A DNA stretch of 64,000 nt from Arcticibacter svalbardensis MN12-7 (GTDB lineage Bacteria > Bacteroidota > Bacteroidia > Sphingobacteriales > Sphingobacteriaceae): the NCBI RefSeq assembly GCF_000403135.1, contig NZ_AQPN01000110.1:37597-101596 (forward strand). Direction: 5' to 3'. A program made the translations under genes and the position numbers. Below, piece by piece: positions 34,932 through 44,969 of this stretch (positions are counted from its first letter, which is position 1; each line of letters starts with the position of its first letter). A model generated the notes under the pieces. That model saw only the letters and a list, made by a program, of their open reading frames with translations, had not been told where the DNA came from and did no database searches.

Positions 34932-37343
34932 TTATTTTTTCTCTTTATCCAAAACCTCAAACTTTTGTTGCAGCGTATTGCCCCGGTCGTCAACTAAGGT
35001 AATCACATGTATGCCGTTGGATGGGGAGATCGCTATTTGGTGGAAACCTGTCGTCGTAGTAATGAATTCCCGATCAATAGACCAGTAGATTTTGCTCCTG
35101 GGATTTCGATGTGCAGCGTTGAAAATTACTTTTCCCCTAACGCCGTCTATCTCCAGCGGAATATAGATCTTCGCATTGTTTTTGGGATAAATAAGTTCCA
35201 TTGGGCGATAGTTTTCCTGTTCATTTTGACAGGCTGGACTGAATGGAGGAAGTGTCTGGTAGTCGCGATGTCTGATTTTGTAATAATATTCCATGGCAGG
35301 AGGCAGTACAAACCAGTTGACATGTTGCATGTTTTCGGGAGATTCACAGGTCGAACTTACCCTGTATTTTCCTGAGCGGTCTAAATGAATCAGTTGATGA
35401 TAAGGACAGAGTGGCGATTTCATCGATGCGGCTGGCATGTAGGTTGTTTTGGTGTTAGTGCAAAACTCACCGGCTCTAAAGCCACTCTTCAGGCATACGG
35501 ATACTTTAATTAAATCATGGTAAGGAACTGTAAATTCGTTGTTTTTGGGTAAGAGATCGAAGATATCAAATAAGATCGGGGCAGCAGTTTGGATGCCGGT
35601 TAATTCAGGTCTGCCTTCACCGTCGGCATTGCCTACCCACACACAAACTACATAATCAGGAGTCACGCCAATTGCCCACCCATCCCTAAAGCCAAAACTG
35701 GTACCTGTTTTCCATGCGATCTTTTTTGATGAATTAAACTGTTCCCAAAGCAATTCTTCGCCGGGACGCATCACTTCCTGCATAGCCTGAAAGGTGTAGA
35801 ATAGCGATCCGTAATCCATAACAGTGGAGGCAGAGAGGTTCTCTTTAAGAGGCTTTGACGCGCTCATATACACCGGTGGATGGTAATCGGAAGCATTGTA
35901 CTTTCCCTTATAGCGGGAATAATGATTTAGTGTGCGGGCCATACTGGCATAAGCACCTGAAAGTTCCCACATGGAAACTTCACACCCTCCAAGAATCATT
36001 GACAAACCATAATAGTCCGCGGGTTTATTTAATGATTGGATGCCTGCTTTTTTAAGGAGCTGATGAAAGCGTTCATATTTATATTGCTGCAGCATCTTTA
36101 CTGCTGGGATATTCAGCGAACGGCTTAATGCCCGCGAAGCAGGTATGGCGCCATCATAGCCGAGATCATAGTTCTGAGGGGTGTACCCGCCAATCTGAAC
36201 AGGAATATCTGGAACCAGACTATTTGGGAGAAGCAGGCCGTCGTGCAACATACTCGCATATAAAAGGGGCTTTAAAGTACTTCCCGGACTTCTTAGTGCA
36301 TTTATGATATCCACATAACTTTCCATTTCTGCATCCCCAGGATCATATACATTCCCTACATAGGTAAGTGTATGGCCTGTTTCTACATCGAGAATCAGTG
36401 CGGCAGCGTTATTTATGCCATTGGCTTTAAATTGTTGATGATGACGTTTGAGGAGGGCTGTTACGTTCTTTTGCAGAGCGGACTGGACTGTCGTTCTTAA
36501 TCGTGTACTTTTTAATTTAAGCGTAGGGAAATCAGACTTAAACCTAGTTAGGAGATGTGGTGCATCCTGAGGTAAAGGTAGGGGTTGTTGCGAAACAGGC
36601 TCTAACATGGCTAGCTGAGCGGTGTTTTTATCTATTACCTGATCTTTTAAAAGTTGCGCTAAAAGCGCATTTCTTTTCTTTAGAAGGATGGTTCTGTTTT
36701 TTCCGGGATGAACCAATGCAGGTGAATTTGGTAATACGGCAAGCATAGCGGTTTCTGCCCAGGAGAGTTGTGCTGCATCTCTGCCGAAATAGCGCCAGGA
36801 GGCGGCGTCAAGTCCTACTACATTTCCTCCAAAGGGTGCATTTCCTGCATATACAGCCAGTATCTCCGCTTTTGAATAGGATAGTTCTAAGCGAAAGGCT
36901 AGCATTATTTCTATAATTTTTTGCCAGAGCGTTCTTTGTTTATTTCTACTCAACCTGATCACTTGCATAGTGATCGTGCTGGCCCCACTTACTGTTCTTT
37001 TATTCTGGAAATTTGATCTCAATGCTCTGAGCATCGCCAAAGGGTCAAATCCCGGATGGTAATAAAAGCGTTTATCCTCATAGGTTGTGATACACTTGAT
37101 GAACTTTTCGGGGATGGTATCTGAGGCAGGGAAACGCCATTGTCCATCCCTGGCAATAGAGGCGTTCAATAGTTCCCCATGATCATCTTCTATGACATAG
37201 GATGTTGGCGTTTTAAATAGGGGAGAAGGCAACGAAAACCAAAACAGTAACAACAGGATTATTATTGCACTTGAAAACAAGACAATCTTCGGTTTAATGA
37301 AGATTGTCTTGTTCCTGAAGTTAGCTTTATTTAGAGTACTCAA
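34932..37343 (-). CDS. pbpC: Penicillin-binding protein 1C
   Basis: 803 residues. A cytoplasmic tail and one membrane segment (about 20-42) lead to a GT51 glycosyltransferase domain (about 60-260; catalytic Glu in TYEDKRFYYHPG, E89, then GASTITMQ) and a transpeptidase domain (about 300-600; SxxK at S355-K358 in RSPGSTLKP, SxN in SRSLNIPAV, KTG in WKTGTSFG). A BiPBP_C domain follows (about 700-800). It polymerises peptidoglycan strands and may cross-link them. It starts directly after the stop codon of the alpha-2-macroglobulin gene, and PBP1C with alpha-2-macroglobulin is a widespread pair. A perfect 15-bp inverted repeat lies inside codons 11-23. Confidence 0.93.
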   Translation of the reverse strand: MSTLNKANFRNKTIFIKPKIVLFSSAIIILLLLFWFSLPSPLFKTPTSYVIEDDHGELLNASIARDGQWRFPASDTIPEKFIKCITTYEDKRFYYHPGFDPLAMLRALRSNFQNKRTVSGASTITMQVIRLSRNKQRTLWQKIIEIMLAFRLELSYSKAEILAVYAGNAPFGGNVVGLDAASWRYFGRDAAQLSWAETAMLAVLPNSPALVHPGKNRTILLKKRNALLAQLLKDQVIDKNTAQLAMLEPVSQQPLPLPQDAPHLLTRFKSDFPTLKLKSTRLRTTVQSALQKNVTALLKRHHQQFKANGINNAAALILDVETGHTLTYVGNVYDPGDAEMESYVDIINALRSPGSTLKPLLYASMLHDGLLLPNSLVPDIPVQIGGYTPQNYDLGYDGAIPASRALSRSLNIPAVKMLQQYKYERFHQLLKKAGIQSLNKPADYYGLSMILGGCEVSMWELSGAYASMARTLNHYSRYKGKYNASDYHPPVYMSASKPLKENLSASTVMDYGSLFYTFQAMQEVMRPGEELLWEQFNSSKKIAWKTGTSFGFRDGWAIGVTPDYVVCVWVGNADGEGRPELTGIQTAAPILFDIFDLLPKNNEFTVPYHDLIKVSVCLKSGFRAGEFCTNTKTTYMPAASMKSPLCPYHQLIHLDRSGKYRVSSTCESPENMQHVNWFVLPPAMEYYYKIRHRDYQTLPPFSPACQNEQENYRPMELIYPKNNAKIYIPLEIDGVRGKVIFNAAHRNPRSKIYWSIDREFITTTTGFHQIAISPSNGIHVITLVDDRGNTLQQKFEVLDKEKK
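37276..37313. repeat. Perfect 15-bp inverted repeat inside the pbpC start region
   Basis: Arms 37276-37290 and 37299-37313 are exact reverse complements around 8 nt. They code for the peptide NKTIFIKPKIVLF in pbpC, about 30 nt after its start codon. In the mRNA this would be a strong hairpin close to the ribosome-binding region. Confidence 0.7.
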
Positions 37344-40300
37344 TTATTTAACGACCTCCACCCAGAAGCCTGTTTTACTTGCTTGAATTTCATTATCGTA
37401 CATGGCCGCAGAACTTACTGCAGGTAGATAGAACCTGCCTAAATAGGAAGCGTTTAATAATACCTGATAAGTAAGTGTTTCGCGTGGTTTGATGTTGAAG
37501 TAGGTGAGCACCCTGTCGTCCCGGATATCTCTGTAAGTATAATTTGATCCACTGTTGTTGCCGGATTGATCACTTAAGCGGGTATTGATAATTTCCCAAC
37601 CAGATGGGAAGATCTGAGTGAGGGCCATTTGTTCGTAGTATCCTCTTTTACCGGGATTGTTAATGGTGACTTCAGCAATGAAATCAGTGCCTTGTTTGAT
37701 GCTTACAGGGTTAATGTGCATCCCGTTTTGTGTTTTGTAGACAATGCCCATGTCCAGCAATTCTGGATGGTTTACAAGAGGTGGGTTCTGGCCTTGTGCC
37801 GCCTGACCTTCCTGCGTTACCCTGATGTATAAAACATTGTCGCCATTGTTTAAAAGTTGAAGAGCTGATTTGCCTGCTTTATAATTCAATGGGAAACGTT
37901 TTATATAGGAGTTGGATGTAATGCTTTGTTTTGCTCCATTGATACTATAGCTAAAATTCATTTTTTTTCCGTCCTTGTTTACACCACAATATTTGGAGAT
38001 GGCTATTAAGGAATAGGCCGTGGTTTGAGTACTGTACCATTGATCTTTTGAAAGCATAGCGGCTATTTTATTGACTAAAACAGCTGCTTGTTTTCTTTTT
38101 CCAAGTTCGGTAAGCGTCTCCAAAATCATGGCTTCATCTCTCAAATCAGAGCCATATGTATAACTCATTTGATTATATGGTTTTACCTCCAAGCTTAAAT
38201 TTTTTATTAATGAAAGCGCTATATCTGTCTGACCAATAAGTTTATATGCGGCTGCCAATCGCCATTTAGCTGCATCAGATAAATAACTGAATTCACGAAG
38301 ACGGTTCATTGCGCCGACTTCAGGACTCTTAGCAAATGCAAGTAAATACAAGCGATAGGCCTGAATTAGGTCACCTCCATAAAAATTACTGCTGGAAGGA
38401 GCATACGCATTTGCTTTGTTCTTCTGGTAGCGTTTCCATGAATCCCAAAGACCTGCAGGGAGACTATAACCTTTCCTTTGTGCTTCCAGTAAGAAGTGGC
38501 CTGCATAATTAGTGCCCCATTCATCCGCGTCCTGATTTCCTGGCCAATAAGCCATACCACCATCCTGCGTCTGGAAGGATTGTAATCTATTCAATACGCT
38601 TTTTATGTTTCTTTCTATAGCAGCCTTTTGTTGTGGGGATACGTCCGTAAGCTGGTTGAGTACCAACTGAGGGAATATGCCTGATACCACTTGTTCCACA
38701 CAGCCATGCGGGTACTGAATCAGGTAATTCAATCTTTTACTTAGGTTCATTGCCGGAATCGTAGATACTTCAAGCATGCTACTTGTGGAGCCTGAAATAC
38801 CAATAGGGGCAAAGACTTTACTATAGGATTTTTTGGGCTCCAGTTGGGCTCCTGTGACTACTGTTAAGTAAGGATTTGGATTTCGGATATCCATTTCGAC
38901 ATCGTACTCCGCTTTTTCATTTCCACTGGTAGCGATGATTTTAATTTTAGCGATTCCTGTCGCTTGTTTCACTGCGATGGTGGCATAAGCCATCTTTTCG
39001 CCAATGCCGCTGAAGCTGATGACCTGGCTACTGGAGCTTGTGTTTAATAAATTGCTGGTTTTGATTTCAAGCTTTACATTTTTAATCTGATTCTCCATGG
39101 CAAATACCGTAATGGGCAATTTGAAGGTCTCTCCTGGTCCTGCAACACGAGGAAGTGTTGCTAAAATCATCAGTGGTTTCTTCACCTGGATTTGCTTTTC
39201 AGCGAAACCATAAGCCCCATCTTTTCCGGCAATGACCATAGCTCTGACGGCTCCGATATACTGAGGGAGTTTAAAGTGATGAGTTGTTTTTTGACCTTCT
39301 TTTAAGTAGAAGGGGCCCATAAACTTGACTACGGGTTTAAACCGGTTTGCTTTTGCGGGATTGACATTTCGGTTGATACTGGCATCCCCTCCAATACTTA
39401 AGATCCGTACTAAATCGCCTCCCCAGGCACCTATTACATTGTCAAACAGGTCCCATGTTTTCACTCCCAAAGCCTCCCGTGCATAAAAGCTGGAATGTGG
39501 GTTGGGTGTATTGAACTTGGTGAGCGCAAGAAGACCTTCATCTACAATGGCAATGGTATAAGTCATCGGCCTACCTGATTGTTCTGAAACTGTTAAACTG
39601 CTGTTTGTTTCGGGGCGTATTACCGCTGCAGAACCGATTACAGGCTTCAGAATGGTTTTTGGATCTTCTACTAAAATAGGAATTACCCCGTACATCCGGA
39701 TAGGAAGGTCATTTATCGTCTGGGAATGGGGTTGTAACAAGGTGACGTTTAGGAAAACATTAGGGGCCATTTCCTTTTCTACTTTAAAAGAAAATTTAGT
39801 TTGGCCTTTCTGGGTTTCAATCCACCAGGTCTTTAATACTTTGCTTCCACTTTCTACGCTGACCAGTCCTCTTCCTCCTTTACTGCTCGGAATAGTTAAT
39901 TCTACATTTTCGCCTACTTTGAAACTCTCTTTATTTGCTGTAAAGGAAAGCATGGAGGCTTCGGTAGGGTTATTCTGCTGCTCCCTCTGCGCCCAGCCAG
40001 GCCAGTCTACATACAGGGTTTGTCCTGAAGTATGTCCGCTTTTTAGATCTTTAACGCGGATTAGGTAACGTCCCCATTCCGGGTAGTTGATCCGGAAGTT
40101 CCAGTTGCCCTTGCCATTGTTAAGGGTAATGATTTCTTTTTTCAGGAGTTGATTCACTTTGTTCTGACTGAAATTACTCAGGTTTTCTTCCCCTTCATCC
40201 CACCACCAGCGCCATTGGATTTTATACAACTGGATTTCTACTTGCTGTGTTCCTGCCAGGTATTTACCTGCTGTATTGACATTGATAATATTGATCTGAT

Positions 40301-42917
40301 GATTGCGGTCTGTCAGCAGCATATCGCTTAACTGAGCACCCTGTGGTACATTGATTCCGGTGTAGGAATTGTAAATATGATAGGGCATTTCAAAGTTGTC
40401 AATACTGAAATTACCTCCAGGCTCAAACACTTTGGTAATGAAGTTGGCACGCAATACTCCTGGGGCGCTTTCTGTAGAGCTTAGATTGGCCTTCACAATT
40501 GCAATACCATTATCATTCAACTTACCGTCAAAGATGGTGGTGCTTTCTGATTCGAAAGCATTGGTAGGGTCATCGAAGGTATAGGGTTCGAAACCTTTAA
40601 AACTGGTTTTGGCGGGACTCAAAGTCACGTCGACCTTTGCTTTGAGATTCCTGGCGATGGATCCAAAGAGCCAGTTTACCGTTAATTTACCGGGATTGTC
40701 CTTTCCTTTAATCAGGGTGTTAGTGGACGCAAAATTAAGATTTATCTTTAAGCGGTTGGGCATAATGGTTTCAATCTTTACCGCTTTACTGAATGTAGAT
40801 CCACCTACTTTTACCTTTGCCAGCCAGTTACCTGTAGGTGCTCCGCTGTTTGTATTTACTTTAAAGGTATAAAAATCAAGGACTCCCTTAGTTTGCATCA
40901 ACTTTTTGTTTAGCTGCCCCTGAGGGGTATACAGTTCAAAAATAATAGGGAGTCCATCGGGAAGTTTCTTGTCTTTGTCTTCTAAAATAAAACTGAGATA
41001 AATAGAATCACCGGGTCTCCACACACCTCTTTCACCATAGATGAATCCTTTTATACCATTTTGAATAATATCTCCGCTTACATTAAACCGGCTTAATGGG
41101 AGAGAAGAGCCATCATCCAATTTTAAGTATCCGCGTTGTTTGTCTTTTTTTGCCAACAGCAGGAAGGGCTTCCTTTTTAACTGGAACACCGCGATTCCAT
41201 CATTATTGGTATTTGCTGTTTGAATCAGCTGGTTTTGATAATCCAGGAGTTTAATTTCCACTCCTTGCATGGGTTCTGTGGTCAGTATATCCGTAGTGAA
41301 GACGGTGACGGTATTGTCGTCGCCTCTCTTAGTTATAATCCCGATGTTGGAAGCTATTACATTTCGGGACACCCATCTGTTCTGGTTGAAATAGGAATTG
41401 GAACAAGGGTCATCTTTCTCGTCCCAGTCATATCCAAAGGGATAATAGTCATTGTATCGTTGCCAGAATTCGTCATCTTCATCAATCTTTTCGCCATAAT
41501 CGTAGCTGTTTGCAGGGCTTTCTTCCTCTGTTTGATCGGTGCATTTATAAAGGGAATATGATTTTCTGAAACCTATTGTGATCCGGTAAATGGCTCCGGG
41601 TTCTGTCTTAATCAACTTGTCGATATCGAGAGCGAAACGGTTTTTCTTTTTTAAGTTCAGGGTCTTGTCCTCATCCAGACGAATAGTTTTTTGCACAAGC
41701 GGTTTTCCTACACGTCTTAAATCATTAGATCCATCAGTGGCATTATTAACCTGTAGAAACTGGGGGATGTTATTCTCGTAGATCTTAATGATCGTTACAT
41801 CTACTGCTTTCAGGTTGATGGCTTCAAAAGGGTAACTCAGCTTACCGGAGTCTGGAATAATCATCCCCTTGCCAGGAATGGTTACTGCAGGCTCTATGTT
41901 CTCGAAACTGACATTGCCTTTCAGAGTGGTTTTTAACTTCTGACTGGCTATGTTTTGAATGCCTTCATTGATGGAAACGGTGTAATTTCCATTCAATCTG
42001 TCCGGCGTATAAACCTTTATTTCACTTCCTTCGATGGTGAATTGCGGATCGGTGATGTTACTGATCGTAATTAGCCCATTTAAATCCTGACCAATCATGA
42101 CTGGGTTGGACAGCTGTATTAAAACATATTGCTCATCTTTTTGAACTGCTTTCATGTCTAATACCTTGAAGACGCCTTTCGCCGGAACTTCCAGTTCTTT
42201 ATTATCCTTGATATTTGAATGGATTGGAGTGCCATTCCAAGATAATTTTAAAGCATGACTAGCCTGTCCCATCTCGATGCTGTCGACAGTAAACCTGGAG
42301 GTATGCATTTCCGGGTGATGCTCCCATTTGATGCCTTTACTTTTTCCTGCATAGGTGGCAATAAGTACTTTTTCTATAGCTTTAGTTTCTTCCTGATCAG
42401 ATGTAAGAATTGTTCCTGTGCATTTTAAATATGCTAAAGAGGAGCTGTTGATGGATTTGAGCCCATCCAGTTCAATTTTAAAAGAAGGTTTAATGATCTC
42501 AAAGTTAAAAATGAAGGTCTGAAGCGGTTCTTTAACTTCAACCAGTTTCCCTAAATGGAAAGAGGCCTGATAGGATTCCCCTGGTTTGAGCGACTCTGCA
42601 GGTGCAAATTCGATGGTGCTTTCATCAAGCCAATAGGCTTTCCCTTTTATAGCTGGACTGAAATCTAGAATGTCCTTACCTAGCGGCTCATTTACACGAT
42701 GAAGCGTGTTTACTTGTCCTGTTAAATGGATCTTTATTTTTTCACTTTTAGAAATGACTCCGGAGGTATAGGATTCAATATAGGCTGCAAACTCCGGATT
42801 ATTTTCATTGGTTGGATTGGGTTTTAATAATAAATAGGTTACAAATGCCAGAATAATTAGGCCCAATGCGGTTATAATCGAAATTATATTCTTTTTTGAG
42901 TAAAAAGTATTTGCCAT
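37344..42917 (-). CDS. yfhM: Bacterial alpha-2-macroglobulin
   Basis: 1857 residues. The N-terminus is a membrane anchor (about 10-32, IISIITALGLIILAFVTYLL) without a lipobox, so it is not a lipoprotein as in E. coli. MG-type beta domains follow, with an MG2-like section near 600-750 and a bait region before about 1100. The thioester motif GCVEQ is intact (C1406, E1408, Q1409), followed by the alpha-helical thioester domain and a C-terminal receptor-like domain. The protein traps proteases that reach the periplasm. Partner pbpC follows with no gap, in keeping with the view that PBP1C repairs damaged wall while the macroglobulin protects the periplasm. Confidence 0.92.
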   Translation of the reverse strand: MANTFYSKKNIISIITALGLIILAFVTYLLLKPNPTNENNPEFAAYIESYTSGVISKSEKIKIHLTGQVNTLHRVNEPLGKDILDFSPAIKGKAYWLDESTIEFAPAESLKPGESYQASFHLGKLVEVKEPLQTFIFNFEIIKPSFKIELDGLKSINSSSLAYLKCTGTILTSDQEETKAIEKVLIATYAGKSKGIKWEHHPEMHTSRFTVDSIEMGQASHALKLSWNGTPIHSNIKDNKELEVPAKGVFKVLDMKAVQKDEQYVLIQLSNPVMIGQDLNGLITISNITDPQFTIEGSEIKVYTPDRLNGNYTVSINEGIQNIASQKLKTTLKGNVSFENIEPAVTIPGKGMIIPDSGKLSYPFEAINLKAVDVTIIKIYENNIPQFLQVNNATDGSNDLRRVGKPLVQKTIRLDEDKTLNLKKKNRFALDIDKLIKTEPGAIYRITIGFRKSYSLYKCTDQTEEESPANSYDYGEKIDEDDEFWQRYNDYYPFGYDWDEKDDPCSNSYFNQNRWVSRNVIASNIGIITKRGDDNTVTVFTTDILTTEPMQGVEIKLLDYQNQLIQTANTNNDGIAVFQLKRKPFLLLAKKDKQRGYLKLDDGSSLPLSRFNVSGDIIQNGIKGFIYGERGVWRPGDSIYLSFILEDKDKKLPDGLPIIFELYTPQGQLNKKLMQTKGVLDFYTFKVNTNSGAPTGNWLAKVKVGGSTFSKAVKIETIMPNRLKINLNFASTNTLIKGKDNPGKLTVNWLFGSIARNLKAKVDVTLSPAKTSFKGFEPYTFDDPTNAFESESTTIFDGKLNDNGIAIVKANLSSTESAPGVLRANFITKVFEPGGNFSIDNFEMPYHIYNSYTGINVPQGAQLSDMLLTDRNHQINIINVNTAGKYLAGTQQVEIQLYKIQWRWWWDEGEENLSNFSQNKVNQLLKKEIITLNNGKGNWNFRINYPEWGRYLIRVKDLKSGHTSGQTLYVDWPGWAQREQQNNPTEASMLSFTANKESFKVGENVELTIPSSKGGRGLVSVESGSKVLKTWWIETQKGQTKFSFKVEKEMAPNVFLNVTLLQPHSQTINDLPIRMYGVIPILVEDPKTILKPVIGSAAVIRPETNSSLTVSEQSGRPMTYTIAIVDEGLLALTKFNTPNPHSSFYAREALGVKTWDLFDNVIGAWGGDLVRILSIGGDASINRNVNPAKANRFKPVVKFMGPFYLKEGQKTTHHFKLPQYIGAVRAMVIAGKDGAYGFAEKQIQVKKPLMILATLPRVAGPGETFKLPITVFAMENQIKNVKLEIKTSNLLNTSSSSQVISFSGIGEKMAYATIAVKQATGIAKIKIIATSGNEKAEYDVEMDIRNPNPYLTVVTGAQLEPKKSYSKVFAPIGISGSTSSMLEVSTIPAMNLSKRLNYLIQYPHGCVEQVVSGIFPQLVLNQLTDVSPQQKAAIERNIKSVLNRLQSFQTQDGGMAYWPGNQDADEWGTNYAGHFLLEAQRKGYSLPAGLWDSWKRYQKNKANAYAPSSSNFYGGDLIQAYRLYLLAFAKSPEVGAMNRLREFSYLSDAAKWRLAAAYKLIGQTDIALSLIKNLSLEVKPYNQMSYTYGSDLRDEAMILETLTELGKRKQAAVLVNKIAAMLSKDQWYSTQTTAYSLIAISKYCGVNKDGKKMNFSYSINGAKQSITSNSYIKRFPLNYKAGKSALQLLNNGDNVLYIRVTQEGQAAQGQNPPLVNHPELLDMGIVYKTQNGMHINPVSIKQGTDFIAEVTINNPGKRGYYEQMALTQIFPSGWEIINTRLSDQSGNNSGSNYTYRDIRDDRVLTYFNIKPRETLTYQVLLNASYLGRFYLPAVSSAAMYDNEIQASKTGFWVEVVK

Positions 42918-43125
42918 TTACGTGTGGTTAATATTTAGGAAAAGTAATAAAATGGATTGTTTTTTAAGCTATATCTGCTCTGTTTTTTATTACATGCAAA
43001 GTGTTGAGTGCGGCGGGAGAAATGATGGAGCTGAGTAAACCTGATGTATCTTTATAAATATAGATTCTGCAATTTTATCTCTAAAAGGATAATTTAATCT
43101 TAAAATGTAGACAGTAAGTGGATTC

Positions 43126-44880
43126 CTATTTGAATGTAAGTGTCAACTTATCAATTTTTGCTTGTGGAACTTCGGTTAGGTTTAATACTAGAAAGCCATC
43201 GAGGCAATCAGAGAATTTAGGGTCGATATTAAACCCAATAAAACTTGCTTGAAGAGCGAGATATTGCCGAAGTAAAACTGGGATCTTAATGTGGCTTGTT
43301 TCGAGTTCAGAAATAAGGCTATTCAAGTCCTTCAATGAATCGCAGTTATCCAACAATAGGTTCTGATTTAATTTAGAAAAATTAACCCGGAAATGATGAT
43401 AGGGTTTGATATGTTTCGCCAGGTCATGATTAAAGTGATGTTTCATGATATACTCCACCATGAGTGACTTGGAAAATCGGGAGTATTTATTACTGATGCT
43501 AACAGGTCCGATGAGGTATTTATACCTGGTATCCGTTTGCAGGTATTTTAATAATCCTTTCCAGAGCAAATATAAGGGTAAGGGTTTTTGCTGGTATTCC
43601 TTTCTGATCCAAGACCGGCCAAGCTCCAGACTTTCTTTAAGAATTGGGTAGAATTCCTTTTTAATCTTAAACAGTTCAGCGGTGTAAAATCCCTTTTTTC
43701 CCATGCTATAGAAGATCTCATCGCCTTTTCCAATGCGATAAGCACCTACTAGTAGTTTATTTTCATGATCCCAAATGAAAAGATGGTAATAATAGATGTC
43801 AAATTTATCAAGGTCAATTGATTTGTTGCTTCCTTCGCCAACTTCCCTGAAGGTGGTTTCCCTTAGGCGACCAATTTCTTTCAGGAGGTTAGGTATTTCT
43901 GCTGATGAAGCCAGGTAAACCTCATAGTTTTTCTCTCTGCAGATCAGCTGATTGTTGAGATTAGTTACTTCTTTTTCGAGTAACGCAGGAGAGATTTGCT
44001 CTACAATCAGTTGGGATTTACTTCTGATTTTGAAGATATTCCCTGGGTTTAGGATCTTTCTTTCATTCGCCAATCCAGCCCCTAATGCATATGTTTTTAC
44101 CCTGAGGTAGTTTAAAAGTTCTGTATTATTATCCCGACCGGGAATCTGCTCTAGGGTGACAGGTTTACCAATTCGTATGCGGAGTACATGTCCTCTTTTA
44201 TTAAACAACTCAGATGGAAGTTTTGCCGTTTGAAGCATTGGGTGGATGTACCTGAGCAGACTAAATAAGATTCCATTATTGCCATGAAAATAAATGGGAA
44301 GCACAGGCACATTCGCCTTACTAATGATTTTACCTACAACAGGGTGCCACTTCTTATCGGTTATTTGCTGTTTACCGGGTGTATAGGCAGAAACTTCACC
44401 TGCTGGAAAGATTGCCACAGGTGTTCCGTTCTTCAACATTTGGATGGTATTTTTTAGACCAGTAATACTGGATTTGTCTTTAATTTTTTCAAATGGATTT
44501 ACCGGAATGATATAATCTGCCAGATTGGGAATTCTTTTTAGAAGGAAATTTCCCATAAACATGGTTTCAGGCCTGGAGGTAGTAAGTACTTGAAGCAAAG
44601 CGAGTGCCTCTATGGCTCCATAAGGATGGTTGGCAATAGCAATGAATGCCCCGTCTTTAGGGATATTGGCCAGGTCAGCTGGATCAAGTTCAATTGCAAT
44701 GCCCAGAATATGAAGTAAATGAGCTGCAAATTCAGGTCCCTGCAGTGATTCAGCCTGATCTATTATTTCATTAAGATCGTTGATCTTCATGATCTTCATC
44801 AACAATAAATCGAGCCCAGGCATCAGTGTACTGTTTATTCCTGCTGTCTTTGAAAAATCTTCCTTAGATACTACTGCCAT
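43126..44880 (-). CDS. Bifunctional acyltransferase (OlsF-like, ornithine/aminolipid synthesis)
   Basis: 584 residues. The N-terminal half is a PlsC-type acyltransferase (IAIANHPYGAIEALALLQ, then FPAGEVSAYTPGK, and GKIISKANVPVLPIYFHG). The C-terminal half resembles the OlsB/hemolysin N-acyltransferase (LGRSWIRKEYQQKPLPLYLL, then YLIGPVSISNKYS). Both domains in one protein is the layout of OlsF, which makes ornithine lipids by adding two acyl chains to ornithine, and is known from Flavobacteria and Serratia. A glycine or other amino-acid lipid is possible here. I chose ATG 44880; an in-frame TTG at 44889 is the only earlier start. It stands alone. Confidence 0.75.
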   Translation of the reverse strand: MAVVSKEDFSKTAGINSTLMPGLDLLLMKIMKINDLNEIIDQAESLQGPEFAAHLLHILGIAIELDPADLANIPKDGAFIAIANHPYGAIEALALLQVLTTSRPETMFMGNFLLKRIPNLADYIIPVNPFEKIKDKSSITGLKNTIQMLKNGTPVAIFPAGEVSAYTPGKQQITDKKWHPVVGKIISKANVPVLPIYFHGNNGILFSLLRYIHPMLQTAKLPSELFNKRGHVLRIRIGKPVTLEQIPGRDNNTELLNYLRVKTYALGAGLANERKILNPGNIFKIRSKSQLIVEQISPALLEKEVTNLNNQLICREKNYEVYLASSAEIPNLLKEIGRLRETTFREVGEGSNKSIDLDKFDIYYYHLFIWDHENKLLVGAYRIGKGDEIFYSMGKKGFYTAELFKIKKEFYPILKESLELGRSWIRKEYQQKPLPLYLLWKGLLKYLQTDTRYKYLIGPVSISNKYSRFSKSLMVEYIMKHHFNHDLAKHIKPYHHFRVNFSKLNQNLLLDNCDSLKDLNSLISELETSHIKIPVLLRQYLALQASFIGFNIDPKFSDCLDGFLVLNLTEVPQAKIDKLTLTFK

Positions 44881-44969
44881 ATCTGGCAAGGTAATGCTGT
44901 AAGATTTCCTTATTGAGAGTTTAAAATGAACTCTATGTTATTATAATGATGTATTCCTAGTCTAATAAT

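Noticed and set aside
41220..41561. A 113-codon frame antisense to the alpha-2-macroglobulin gene
   Set aside because: It overlaps a conserved gene and has no recognisable family; treated as a shadow.
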